Source: Imtechella halotolerans (GTDB taxonomy: Bacteria; Bacteroidota; Bacteroidia; Flavobacteriales; Flavobacteriaceae). From it: 64,000 bases of DNA. The stretch is taken from assembly GCF_028743515.2 (NCBI RefSeq), contig NZ_CP117969.2:2823501-2887500 (forward strand). Reading direction: 5' to 3'. Below the pieces are notes generated by a model that saw only the letters and a list, made by a program, of their open reading frames with translations, was not told the DNA's origin and did not search any database. The position numbers and the translations under genes were made by a program. How positions within the stretch are numbered: position 1 is the stretch's first letter; every line of letters begins with the position of its first letter. Shown here piece after piece: positions 42,121 through 50,171 of this stretch.

Positions 42121-42208
42121 TAGAGAGGTGGCCGAGTGGTCGAAGGCGCACGCCTGGAAAGTGTGTATACGTCACAAGCGTATCGAGGGTTCGAATCCCT
42201 TCCTCTCT
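42121..42208 (+). tRNA. tRNA-Ser, anticodon GGA
   Basis: 7-bp acceptor stem AGAGAGG with CCTCTCT, D arm with GAGTGGTCGAAGGC, anticodon loop CTGGAAA, a long variable arm (type II) and the T loop GTTCGAATC. Discriminator G at 42208; CCA not encoded. No terminator is seen between it and exbB. Confidence 0.95.
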
Positions 42209-42285
42209 GCTACTGGTTTTCAAATTGTAAAACAAATTTTTATATCTTTAACCCTATTAACTAACAAAATTTAAGTTTAAAAGAA

Positions 42286-42993
42286 ATGAAAAGAGTATTT
42301 TCTTCACTAGTTCTACTAGTAATGATGGTTTTAAACGTAGCTACTGTAAGTGCACAAGAAACTAAAGGTTTTCATCAGGTATTGAAAGAACGCTTTATCG
42401 AAGGTGGAGCTGGATTTATGGGTATTGTATTGCTATGTTTGATATTAGGTTTGGCAGTTGCCATTGAACGTATCATTTTCTTAAACATGGCTACTACCAA
42501 TACAAAGAAATTGACAAAGGAAGTAGAAGATGCTTTAGCCTCTGGAGGTGTTGAAGCTGCTAAGGAAGTATGTAGAAATACAAAAGGACCAGTTGCTTCT
42601 ATCTTCTATCAAGGATTGGACAGAGCCAGTGAAGGTGTTGATTCTGCAGAGAAAGCTGTAGTTGCCTATGGTGGAGTTCAAATGGGACAGTTGGAGAAAA
42701 ACGTATCTTGGGTATCATTGTTTATCGCTATTGCGCCAATGCTTGGGTTCATGGGTACGGTAATCGGTATGATTCAGGCCTTCGATAAAATTAGTGCAGC
42801 TGGTGGATTAGATGCTTCATTGATTGCTGGTGACATTAAAGTTGCGTTATTAACAACTGTATTTGGTCTTATCGTAGCAATTATCCTTCAGGTATTCTAC
42901 AACTACATCATTGCTAAAATCGATAGTATCGTTAATGATATGGAAGATGCTTCTATCTCTCTAATCGATTTATTGGTAGGTCACAAAAAATAA
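42286..42993 (+). CDS. exbB: MotA/TolQ/ExbB proton channel family protein
   Basis: 235 residues. Three membrane helices: one after the N-terminal extension (GFMGIVLLCLILGLAVAIER) and two in the C-terminal half, with the conserved APMLGFMGTVIGMIQAF motif. It forms the proton-conducting channel that powers TonB-dependent outer-membrane transport. The first ~25 residues look like a signal sequence, as often in Bacteroidota ExbB. First gene of the run exbB, a small membrane protein and two exbD genes. Confidence 0.92.
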   Translation: MKRVFSSLVLLVMMVLNVATVSAQETKGFHQVLKERFIEGGAGFMGIVLLCLILGLAVAIERIIFLNMATTNTKKLTKEVEDALASGGVEAAKEVCRNTKGPVASIFYQGLDRASEGVDSAEKAVVAYGGVQMGQLEKNVSWVSLFIAIAPMLGFMGTVIGMIQAFDKISAAGGLDASLIAGDIKVALLTTVFGLIVAIILQVFYNYIIAKIDSIVNDMEDASISLIDLLVGHKK

Positions 42994-43017
42994 TTTTAAA
43001 GACACAAAACTCAAGTT

Positions 43018-43410
43018 ATGCACAAAATATTAAAAATTGCAGTCATTGCCATTGGGGTTTTGGGAGTTATTCTGTGGCTTATGCTGTTGGGTAGCACTGA
43101 CCCTTATGCAGATTTCATGTTCTATATTTCATACATCCTACTATTTATATCAGTTGGATTTGTATTGATATATTCCGTGAAAAATTTACTTTCATCACCA
43201 GAAAAGCTTAAAAAGGCACTAATTTATATAGTTGGTTTTGCCGTAGTAGTTGTTCTTGGGTATGCTTTTTCAGGTAATGAGCCTGTAAAAGGAGCTTCTG
43301 AATCTGCTACTAAATGGGTAAGCGCAGGCCTTATTGTATTCTATATCCTTACTGCTATTGCAGCAGGATCTATGATTCTTTCTGGAATTAAAAAAATGTT
43401 AACAAAATAA
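43018..43410 (+). CDS. Small membrane protein within the ExbB/ExbD operon
   Basis: 130 residues, with about four hydrophobic helices (5-27, 35-58, 66-85, 100-125) joined by short loops. I do not recognise a named domain. Its place between exbB (24 bp upstream) and exbD (4 bp downstream) indicates cotranscription and suggests a helper or structural role in the energy-transducing complex, which remains an inference. Confidence 0.85.
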   Translation: MHKILKIAVIAIGVLGVILWLMLLGSTDPYADFMFYISYILLFISVGFVLIYSVKNLLSSPEKLKKALIYIVGFAVVVVLGYAFSGNEPVKGASESATKWVSAGLIVFYILTAIAAGSMILSGIKKMLTK

Positions 43411-43414
43411 GATT

Positions 43415-44035
43415 ATGGCTAAAAGATCAGCACCCGAAGTGAATGCAGGATCCATGGCTGATATCGCGTTTTTGCTTCTTATTTTCTTTTTGGTAACCAC
43501 TACTATTGAAACCAATTCTGGTATTAGTACTAAGTTGCCTCCGAAGTTGGAGAATCAAGAACCACCACCACCAATTAAAGAGAAAAACATATTTACTGTT
43601 TTGGTAAACATGAATGATCAGTTGCTAGTGGAAGATCAGTTAATGGATGTTAAAGATTTACGTAAAGCTGCTATGGATTTCTTAGACAATGGAGGAGGTC
43701 AAGGTGATGAGGCTTGTACTTATTGCAGAGGTAATAAAAATCCTTCTTCATCTGATAATCCTGAAAAGGCAGTAATCTCTTTGCGTAACGACCGTGAAAC
43801 TTCGTACAAAGTTTATATAGCAGTTCAAAATGAACTGGTGGCGGCTTACAATGAATTAAGAGAGCGTGAACGTCAACGTTTATATCCAAACGAGGTTAGT
43901 TATGCTCAAATGGAGGCTGAGTTTAATGCAGCACGTACTGACCAGGCTCGTAAAGATGAATTGAAACCTAAAATGGAGAAGCTACAAGAGTTATTCCCTA
44001 GAAAACTTTCTGAAGCTGAACCGAAGAAAAATTAA
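43415..44035 (+). CDS. exbD: ExbD/TolR family biopolymer transport protein (first copy)
   Basis: 206 residues. A single membrane helix near the N-terminus (DIAFLLLIFFLVTTTIE, with the proton-path Asp17 in MADIAF), then a periplasmic domain. An insertion with two cysteines (CTYCRGNKNPSS) and a long charged C-terminal region rich in Arg and Glu extend it beyond the ~140 residues usual for ExbD. Functions with ExbB. Confidence 0.9.
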   Translation: MAKRSAPEVNAGSMADIAFLLLIFFLVTTTIETNSGISTKLPPKLENQEPPPPIKEKNIFTVLVNMNDQLLVEDQLMDVKDLRKAAMDFLDNGGGQGDEACTYCRGNKNPSSSDNPEKAVISLRNDRETSYKVYIAVQNELVAAYNELRERERQRLYPNEVSYAQMEAEFNAARTDQARKDELKPKMEKLQELFPRKLSEAEPKKN

Positions 44036-44046
44036 TAGCAAATACT

Positions 44047-44532
44047 ATGTCTAAATTTAAGAAAAAAAAGAGTGGTGATTTACCAGCGGTATCTACAGCA
44101 TCTTTACCTGATATTGTATTCATGCTGTTATTCTTCTTCATGACGGTTACCGTAATGAAAGACAGTGATTTGATGGTTAAGAACGATGTTCCTACTGCAA
44201 ATCAGGTACAAAAATTGGATAAGAAAGATCCTGTAGTATATATATATGCAGGTAAACCACTTCCAAAGTATCAAGATAAATTTGGTAGCAATGCAAAAAT
44301 TCAGGTAAATGATAAATTTGCTGATATAAGTGAGATTGCTCCATTTATTTTACAATACAAGGATGGACTTCGGCAAGAGCTTAGAGAGATGTTTACTACT
44401 GCTCTAAAAGTGGATTCTGATACTAACATGGGACTTATTACTGATGTTAAACAGGAATTGCGCGAAGTAAATGCACTTAAACTAGTTTATATCACTAAAG
44501 AAGGTGATGCTGTAGGTAGTTTAAGAAACTAA
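44047..44532 (+). CDS. exbD: ExbD/TolR family biopolymer transport protein (second copy)
   Basis: 161 residues. N-terminal membrane helix with the conserved Asp in LPDIVFMLLFFFMTVTVM, then a periplasmic domain containing VVYIYAGKPL and a C-terminal LVYITKEGDAVG. It starts 11 bp after the first copy. Two different ExbD proteins behind one ExbB are common in Bacteroidota. Confidence 0.9.
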   Translation: MSKFKKKKSGDLPAVSTASLPDIVFMLLFFFMTVTVMKDSDLMVKNDVPTANQVQKLDKKDPVVYIYAGKPLPKYQDKFGSNAKIQVNDKFADISEIAPFILQYKDGLRQELREMFTTALKVDSDTNMGLITDVKQELREVNALKLVYITKEGDAVGSLRN

Positions 44533-44550
44533 TTTCTTTTAAACTTATTA

Positions 44551-44593
44551 TATATAAAAAGCGCTGCAACTTAGTTGTGGCGCTTTTTATATA
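44551..44593 (+). terminator. Terminator of the ExbB/ExbD operon
   Basis: A 20-bp stem (44551-44570 with 44574-44593) with two wobble pairs near the loop and a 3-nt loop. The right arm carries a T-run. It overlaps the 5' extension of the next open frame, arguing for a later start there. Confidence 0.85.
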
Positions 44594-44615
44594 TAATAAT
44601 ACTTTTGTTATCCGT

Positions 44616-44623
44616 TATATTTG
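44616..44623 (+). promoter_or_regulatory. -7 element of the porin-like gene
   Basis: TATATTTG, full match. Expected start near 44630, 8 nt before the ATG at 44638. Confidence 0.5.
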
Positions 44624-44637
44624 TAAAAAGAAATTGT

Positions 44638-45333
44638 ATGAAGTACTTTTTTTGTTTTCATCTTATATTGCTATTTCATATACCAATAGTTGCTCAGGAT
44701 TCACTTGTAAAAAGGGAATTGGATATAAATCGATATCTTGAAGATCAGTTTTATATTGGAGTTACCTATGATATATTAGCTAATAAACCCTCTCAGGTAT
44801 CTCAGAATAATTTGTCCAGAGGTATTCAGATAGGTTATATTAGAGATCTTCCACTTAATATAGATCGGAATAGGGGTTTCGGAATAGGTTTGGGTTATGC
44901 GAATCATTCTTATTTTTCAAACATGGGTGCCTCTATTAATAATGGAGATGTGATTTATGAGATTATTGATACGAATGAAGCTGGTTTTAGACGGAACAAA
45001 TTGGCTCTCCATGCCATTGAAATGCCATTAGAATTAAGATGGCGTACTTCTAACGCTGAATCTCATCGTTTTTGGAGAATTTATTCTGGTGTTAAATTAA
45101 GTTATGTGTTTTCTGGTAAATCAAAATGGATTACTGAGGGAATAAAAATTAATTTTAATAATGAAGATATTCAAAAGTGGAATTATGGTATATACCTATC
45201 AGTAGGATATAATACTTGGAATTTTTACGCGTATTATGGTTTGAATTCTTTTTTTAAAGAAAATACTTTACTAGAAGGAGAACAAATCGAACTTCAATCA
45301 TTTCAATTAGGACTTATGTTTTATATTCTATAG
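44638..45333 (+). CDS. Porin family outer-membrane beta-barrel protein
   Basis: 231 residues from the ATG at 44638. The frame is open back to an ATG at 44575, but that one lies inside the exbD terminator and upstream of the -7 element, so it is rejected. A signal peptide (HLILLFHIPIVAQ) is followed by alternating beta strands (FYIGVTYDILA, GFGIGLGYANHSYF, RIYSGVKLSYVF, FYAYYGLNSFF) and a hydrophobic C-terminal strand. It belongs to the PorT/OmpA-like small barrels of Bacteroidota; exact role unknown. Overlaps the convergent gene by 6 bp. Confidence 0.78.
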   Translation: MKYFFCFHLILLFHIPIVAQDSLVKRELDINRYLEDQFYIGVTYDILANKPSQVSQNNLSRGIQIGYIRDLPLNIDRNRGFGIGLGYANHSYFSNMGASINNGDVIYEIIDTNEAGFRRNKLALHAIEMPLELRWRTSNAESHRFWRIYSGVKLSYVFSGKSKWITEGIKINFNNEDIQKWNYGIYLSVGYNTWNFYAYYGLNSFFKENTLLEGEQIELQSFQLGLMFYIL

Positions 45334-45933
45334 CCAATAGGCGAAGGCAAGAAATTGTGGAATTGAACCTATACACATTCCCAGAATTAATTCAGTAGAG
45401 GAATGGGCTTTTAAAAGTAGTCTTGAGGATGCGATAGCTCCATTTAGTAAAACTAAAACTCCAATTAGGAGTACTAAATTGGTTTGATAGTGAATACTTA
45501 GTCCAATTATGAAGGTAGTAAGACCGGAAATTGCCAACATATGAATACTGGCTTTTATTTTAAAAAACACAAAAACTAAGCATCCTAACGTGCTACCCAT
45601 CATAGCAACAAAGAAATAATAGAGCTCGTAAGATCTAGACTGAGGTATGACTTTTGTAATAGCTATATAAAAAACAACGAGTGTTATATATAGAGGTAAT
45701 TTACGTTGTCCTACTTTTTCGATATTAAAGGATGTAATTCGACCTGTAGAACGCAGTAGAATTAGTAGTAAAGCAGGAATTATAATAGTAATGATACCTA
45801 GTGCTATCAAGACTAATTTACGCATTTCTGGTGGAGAATATATGGGACTGATATAGTAATACAAGCTGGCCCCTATCATTGGGAGAAACAATGGGTGAAA
45901 AATGTATGAAAATAGCCTTATTACATTCTTCAT
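45328..45933 (-). CDS. Multi-pass membrane protein, PAP2-like
   Basis: 201 residues with about six membrane helices. The C-terminal segment ASSRLLLKAHSSTELILG resembles the SR...H...D block of PAP2 phosphatases, but the other active-site residues are not clear. A degenerate or diverged PAP2-like protein is possible; otherwise function unknown. It lies 1 bp from the rpoN stop and is probably transcribed with rpoN. Confidence 0.7.
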   Translation of the reverse strand: MKNVIRLFSYIFHPLFLPMIGASLYYYISPIYSPPEMRKLVLIALGIITIIIPALLLILLRSTGRITSFNIEKVGQRKLPLYITLVVFYIAITKVIPQSRSYELYYFFVAMMGSTLGCLVFVFFKIKASIHMLAISGLTTFIIGLSIHYQTNLVLLIGVLVLLNGAIASSRLLLKAHSSTELILGMCIGSIPQFLAFAYWL

Positions 45934-45934
45934 T

Positions 45935-47410
45935 TTAGAGTTGTTTTCTCAAACGTGCTACTGGTATATCCAATTGCTCTCTGTATTTAGCTACAGTTCG
46001 TCTAGCGATAGGGTATCCTTTATCTTTTAGAATATCAGCAAGTTTATCATCAGGTAATGGTTTGCGTTTATCTTCTTCTTGAATTACAGTTTCAAGAATT
46101 TTTTTAATCTCTCTTGTTGAAACATCCTCCCCTTGATCATTTTTCATTGCTTCAGAGAAAAAGTCTTTTATAAGTTTTGTTCCGTATGGCGTGTCAACAT
46201 ATTTGCTGTTTGCAACTCTAGAAACTGTCGAGATATCCATTCCAATTCGATCAGCAATATCTTTTAAAATGAGTGGTTTCAGTTTGCGTTCGTCGCCAGT
46301 AAGGAAATATTCTTCTTGATGGTGCATGATGGCAGACATGGTGACATAAAGGGTTTCTTGACGTTGTTTAATAGCGTCAATAAACCATTTAGCAGCATCT
46401 AGTTTTTGCTTTATAAAAAAAACAGCGTCTTTTTGAGAATTGGATTTTTCTTTTGCATTTTTATATCCTTCTAACATTTGTGTATATTCTCTTGATACAT
46501 GCAATTGAGGTGCATTACGACCATTAAGAAATAGTTCCAATTCACCATCATTAATACGAATGGTGAAATCAGGCACTACATGTTCTATAGTTTTGGTATT
46601 TCCGCTATATGAGCCTCCTGGTTTTGGGTTTAATCGTTCTATTTCATGGATGGCTTCTTTTAGAGTGTCTTCCGTAACACCATGACGTTGCATTAATTTA
46701 TCATAATGTTTTTTGGTAAATTGTTCAAACGAGTGTTCAATTATATTTATTGCTAAGGAAGTGCGCTCGTTTTTGTCTTTTCGTTTTAATTGAATGAGAA
46801 GACACTCACGCAAATCAAAAGCACCAACTCCAGCTGGGTCCAGTTCGTGAATTACTGTTTTTAAAACAAGCTTTATTGTTTCTTCAGTCGTAAATACGTT
46901 TTGTGTAAATGCTAAATCATCCATGATGTCCAAAACAGACCTCCGGATATAGCCACTCTCGTCTATGCTCCCTACCAGAAATTCAGCCACTTCACGTTCT
47001 TCGTCTGAAAGACGAAAAGTGTTTAATTGATTTATCAAGGATTGATGAAATGAAACGGTAGCCTCATAAGGAACCACTTTATCGTCATCATCACTACTAT
47101 AGTTATTGGCTTGAAGTCTATAGTCAGGAATTTCATCATCGCTTAAATATTCATCTACATTGATGTTGTCCATATCGATGGAATCATTTCCATCGAAGTC
47201 ATCCTCATATGAATTATCAAATTCATCCCTATAATCATCATCATAGTCATTAGACTCTTCTTTACCACTCTCTAAAGCTGGATTTTCCTCCATTTCTTGC
47301 TTAATGCGCTGTTCAAATGCTTGTGTAGGCAATTGAATAAGCTTCATCAGTTGGATTTGCTGAGGAGAAAGCTTTTGAGATAGTTTGAATTGTAGGTGCT
47401 GTTTTAACAT
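45935..47410 (-). CDS. rpoN: RNA polymerase sigma-54 factor
   Basis: 491 residues. Region I is the Gln/Leu-rich N-terminus (LKQHLQFKLSQKLSPQQIQLMKLIQLP). Region II is very acidic (about 50-115, runs of Asp and Glu). The core-binding and DNA-binding domains include KPGGSYSG, a helix-turn-helix near 385-405 (DIADRIGMDISTVSRVANSKYV), and the RpoN box ARRTVAKYRE at 469-478. It directs transcription from -24/-12 promoters with an AAA+ activator; none of these is encoded nearby. Confidence 0.96.
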   Translation of the reverse strand: MLKQHLQFKLSQKLSPQQIQLMKLIQLPTQAFEQRIKQEMEENPALESGKEESNDYDDDYRDEFDNSYEDDFDGNDSIDMDNINVDEYLSDDEIPDYRLQANNYSSDDDDKVVPYEATVSFHQSLINQLNTFRLSDEEREVAEFLVGSIDESGYIRRSVLDIMDDLAFTQNVFTTEETIKLVLKTVIHELDPAGVGAFDLRECLLIQLKRKDKNERTSLAINIIEHSFEQFTKKHYDKLMQRHGVTEDTLKEAIHEIERLNPKPGGSYSGNTKTIEHVVPDFTIRINDGELELFLNGRNAPQLHVSREYTQMLEGYKNAKEKSNSQKDAVFFIKQKLDAAKWFIDAIKQRQETLYVTMSAIMHHQEEYFLTGDERKLKPLILKDIADRIGMDISTVSRVANSKYVDTPYGTKLIKDFFSEAMKNDQGEDVSTREIKKILETVIQEEDKRKPLPDDKLADILKDKGYPIARRTVAKYREQLDIPVARLRKQL

Positions 47411-47487
47411 GGGTGCAAAAAGACTATGTATTACACAAAAATAAACAAATATTAACTAGCCCTATAGAAAAGATTGTGCCAAAAATG

Positions 47488-48480
47488 CTACTTGGTATAC
47501 GCTTTTCGCATCCGTTCTGCTAAATGACTAACTATTAATAATTGAATAGCATGAAATAGCATTAAAGGGAGTAAATAAATACCTACCATTGATGAATGGT
47601 TAAAAAGTATTTTGGAAAATACGGTTCCATGTACTAACGATTTTTTGGAACCACAGAACAGAGCTGTTATCGTGTCTTCCCTGTTAAAATTGAGCGCTTT
47701 AGAAATGTAATAAGTTATTGAATAAACTATCCAAAATAATATAATAACTCCAATTGTTATTAAACTTAGTTCAAGAGTTGTTATAGGGGCAAATATGTCA
47801 TTTAAGAAAGACTCTGCAAAGCTTTTATAAACGATTAATAAAATAATTGTTTTGTCAAAAAAAGTTAACCAAGCTCCATGTTTCTCTATCAAATGTCTAA
47901 AATGTTTTTGAAGTAAGAAACCAATTAGAACAGGTAATAGTATTTCAAGTAGTAGTTTTATGTAAATAGTGGTAAAATCAAATGATAAAGATTCTTGATT
48001 TTGGAGAAAAAATCCCATCCATAGAGGTGTTAGTACAATGCCAATTAAACCAGAAATACTTGCGTTAAAGATGCCTGCAGGAATATTTCCCTTGGCAATC
48101 GAAATCATTACAACGGAGGAGGAGACGGTGGAGGGTAAACAGGCTAAGAAAAAAAATGCAATCCACCATTGCGATTGTGTTCCATTATTGATGAAAAGCA
48201 ATGAGGTCAAAACAATTAAAGGAACTATAATAAAGGTTGTGCATTGTATTAGCACATGTAGTCTCCAATTTTTTAACCCTAAACGAAGTTTATCAGGGCT
48301 TAATTTTAGACCATAAAGAAAAAAAATAACTGATATACCTATACTAGTTATTAGATTTAGAGGAATTATGAAATCATCAGCACCTCCTTCAGGGATGAAA
48401 TAGGCTATTAGAATACTGATTCCAATAAGGAGTACAAAGCGATCAATTGGAAGTTTGAGTTTTGATATCATGAAAGTCAA
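47488..48480 (-). CDS. Bile acid:sodium symporter family-like transporter (SBF-like)
   Basis: 330 residues, nearly all hydrophobic, about ten membrane helices. Motifs such as FFLYGLKLSPDKLRLGLKNWRLH and FFLACLPSTVSSSVVMISIAKGN match the SBF-like group (PF13593, YfeH type) rather than true bile-acid transporters. It probably imports an organic anion with sodium; substrate unknown. Monocistronic on the minus strand. Confidence 0.87.
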   Translation of the reverse strand: MTFMISKLKLPIDRFVLLIGISILIAYFIPEGGADDFIIPLNLITSIGISVIFFLYGLKLSPDKLRLGLKNWRLHVLIQCTTFIIVPLIVLTSLLFINNGTQSQWWIAFFFLACLPSTVSSSVVMISIAKGNIPAGIFNASISGLIGIVLTPLWMGFFLQNQESLSFDFTTIYIKLLLEILLPVLIGFLLQKHFRHLIEKHGAWLTFFDKTIILLIVYKSFAESFLNDIFAPITTLELSLITIGVIILFWIVYSITYYISKALNFNREDTITALFCGSKKSLVHGTVFSKILFNHSSMVGIYLLPLMLFHAIQLLIVSHLAERMRKAYTK

Positions 48481-48487
48481 ATAAAAA

Positions 48488-48505
48488 TCCCCGCATTTGC
48501 GGGGA
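48488..48505 (-). terminator. Terminator after asnS
   Basis: 8-bp GC-rich stem (48488-48495 with 48498-48505) with a 2-nt central gap; on the minus strand it is followed by a T-run. Six bp past the asnS stop. Confidence 0.75.
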
Positions 48506-48510
48506 AAATA

Positions 48511-49941
48511 TTAAAATTCTGCACTTTGCGGCGTTCGTGGGAATGGTATTACATCACGGATGTTTGTCATGCCAGTAGTGAAAAGTACAAGTCTTTCGAA
48601 TCCAAGTCCGAAACCACTATGTACAGCTGTTCCAAATTTACGTAAATCTAGATACCACCATAACTCCTTTTCATCAATACCCGTTGCCTTTATTTTTTCT
48701 ACAAGTACATCATAGCGCTCTTCTCGTTGGGAACCACCCACAATTTCACCAATTCCAGGGAATAGGATATCCATTGCGCGCACTGTTTTTCCATCTTCAT
48801 TAAGACGCATATAGAAAGCTTTAATTTTTGCTGGGTAATCAAATAAAATGACAGGACATTTAAAGTGTTTTTCAACAAGAAAACGTTCATGCTCACTTTG
48901 CAAGTCTGCTCCCCATTCGTCTATAAGGTATTGGAATTTCTTATTTTTATTTGGTTTGGAGTTTTTGAGAATATCTATTGCTTCAGTGTAACTAACTCGC
49001 TTAAAGTTATTATCTACCACAAAACGTAATCTTTCTGATAGTGTCATTTCACTACGTTCATTTTGTGGTTTAGATTTTTCTTCTTCAATAAGACGCTGTT
49101 CTAAAAATTCTATATCATCCTTACAGTTTTCTAACACATGACGTAGCACATATTTTATAAAGTCTTCCGCAAGATCCATATTACCGGCTAGATCTAAAAA
49201 AGCAACCTCAGGCTCAACCATCCAAAACTCAGCCAAGTGACGGGAGGTGTTAGAATTTTCAGCTCTAAAAGTTGGTCCGAATGTATATACTTTACCTAAA
49301 CTCATAGCAAAAGTTTCAGCCTCCAATTGACCTGATACAGTAAGGTTGGTTTCTTTGCCAAAGAAGTCCTCGGAATATTGGACACTTCCATTTTCATTTA
49401 GAGGTGGATTTTTTGCGTCTAATGTTGTTACTCTAAACATCTCGCCAGCCCCTTCTGCATCACTGCCCGTTATTATAGGAGTGTTTACATAGAAAAATCC
49501 ATTTTCTTGAAAATACTTATGAATTGCAAACGAAAGTACCGATCGAACACGCATAATAGCTCCAAATGCATTGGTTCTAACTCGTAGGTGTGCATTTTCA
49601 CGTAAGAATTCTAAAGAATGTTTTTTTGGTTGGATCGGATAAGTTTCCGGATCGGAATCTCCTAGGATTTCCAATTGAGAAACTTGAATTTCCACTGTTT
49701 GACCTTTACCTTGACTTTCAGTTAAGGTTCCTGTAATTTTTAATGCGGCACTAGTAGTAACACGTTTTAACATCTGCTCATCCATGTTCTCGAAATCTAC
49801 TACGCATTGTATGTTATGAATGGTCGATCCGTCATTAAGTGCAATGAATCTATTGCTTCTAAATGTTCGAACCCATCCTTGTACGGTAACTTCTTGTAAG
49901 AGTTTGCCTTTTTCCAGTAATTCTTTTACACTGTATTGCAT
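48511..49941 (-). CDS. asnS: Asparaginyl-tRNA synthetase
   Basis: 476 residues. Class II aminoacyl-tRNA synthetase with an N-terminal OB fold ([22 protein letters not shown]) binding the anticodon. The catalytic domain has [21 protein letters not shown] (motif 2) and [27 protein letters not shown] (motif 3). The insertion after motif 2 is of the usual size. A -7 element TATCTTTG is at 49974-49967 on the minus strand. Confidence 0.97.
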   Translation of the reverse strand: MQYSVKELLEKGKLLQEVTVQGWVRTFRSNRFIALNDGSTIHNIQCVVDFENMDEQMLKRVTTSAALKITGTLTESQGKGQTVEIQVSQLEILGDSDPETYPIQPKKHSLEFLRENAHLRVRTNAFGAIMRVRSVLSFAIHKYFQENGFFYVNTPIITGSDAEGAGEMFRVTTLDAKNPPLNENGSVQYSEDFFGKETNLTVSGQLEAETFAMSLGKVYTFGPTFRAENSNTSRHLAEFWMVEPEVAFLDLAGNMDLAEDFIKYVLRHVLENCKDDIEFLEQRLIEEEKSKPQNERSEMTLSERLRFVVDNNFKRVSYTEAIDILKNSKPNKNKKFQYLIDEWGADLQSEHERFLVEKHFKCPVILFDYPAKIKAFYMRLNEDGKTVRAMDILFPGIGEIVGGSQREERYDVLVEKIKATGIDEKELWWYLDLRKFGTAVHSGFGLGFERLVLFTTGMTNIRDVIPFPRTPQSAEF

Positions 49942-50068
49942 TGTTTCTCTCTGATTTTTAAAGGGACAAAGATAGCGGTTTTACTCAAACAGTTAAATAG
50001 TACATTTTATAAAAAAAGGGGAAAAACCCCCTGTTTTAATGTTCATTCGCTATCTATATTTGTAATGC

Positions 50069-50150
50069 TATTTAATACTTGGTATAACAACCAAGTTGCG
50101 AGTAGGTTTGGGGGGTATAAGGCCTGTTGGTGAAAATCAACAGGTTTTAT
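50069..50150 (+). ncRNA. Candidate small RNA with two hairpins
   Basis: A -7 match TATATTTG at 50055-50062 is followed by two hairpins: 7-bp stem 50077-50083 with 50090-50096, and 7-bp stem 50123-50129 with 50138-50144 ending in a T-run. About 80 nt, with no coding frame and no gene downstream on the plus strand. No clear -33 box; not a family I recognise. Confidence 0.25.
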
Positions 50151-50171
50151 CATTTTAAATCACCCCATACC

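Noticed and set aside
42035-42274. 79-codon plus-strand open frame
   Set aside because: It overlaps the end of ansA and the whole of tRNA-Ser.
44575-44637. N-terminal extension of the porin-like gene
   Set aside because: It lies within the ExbD terminator and upstream of the -7 element; the signal peptide begins at the ATG at 44638.
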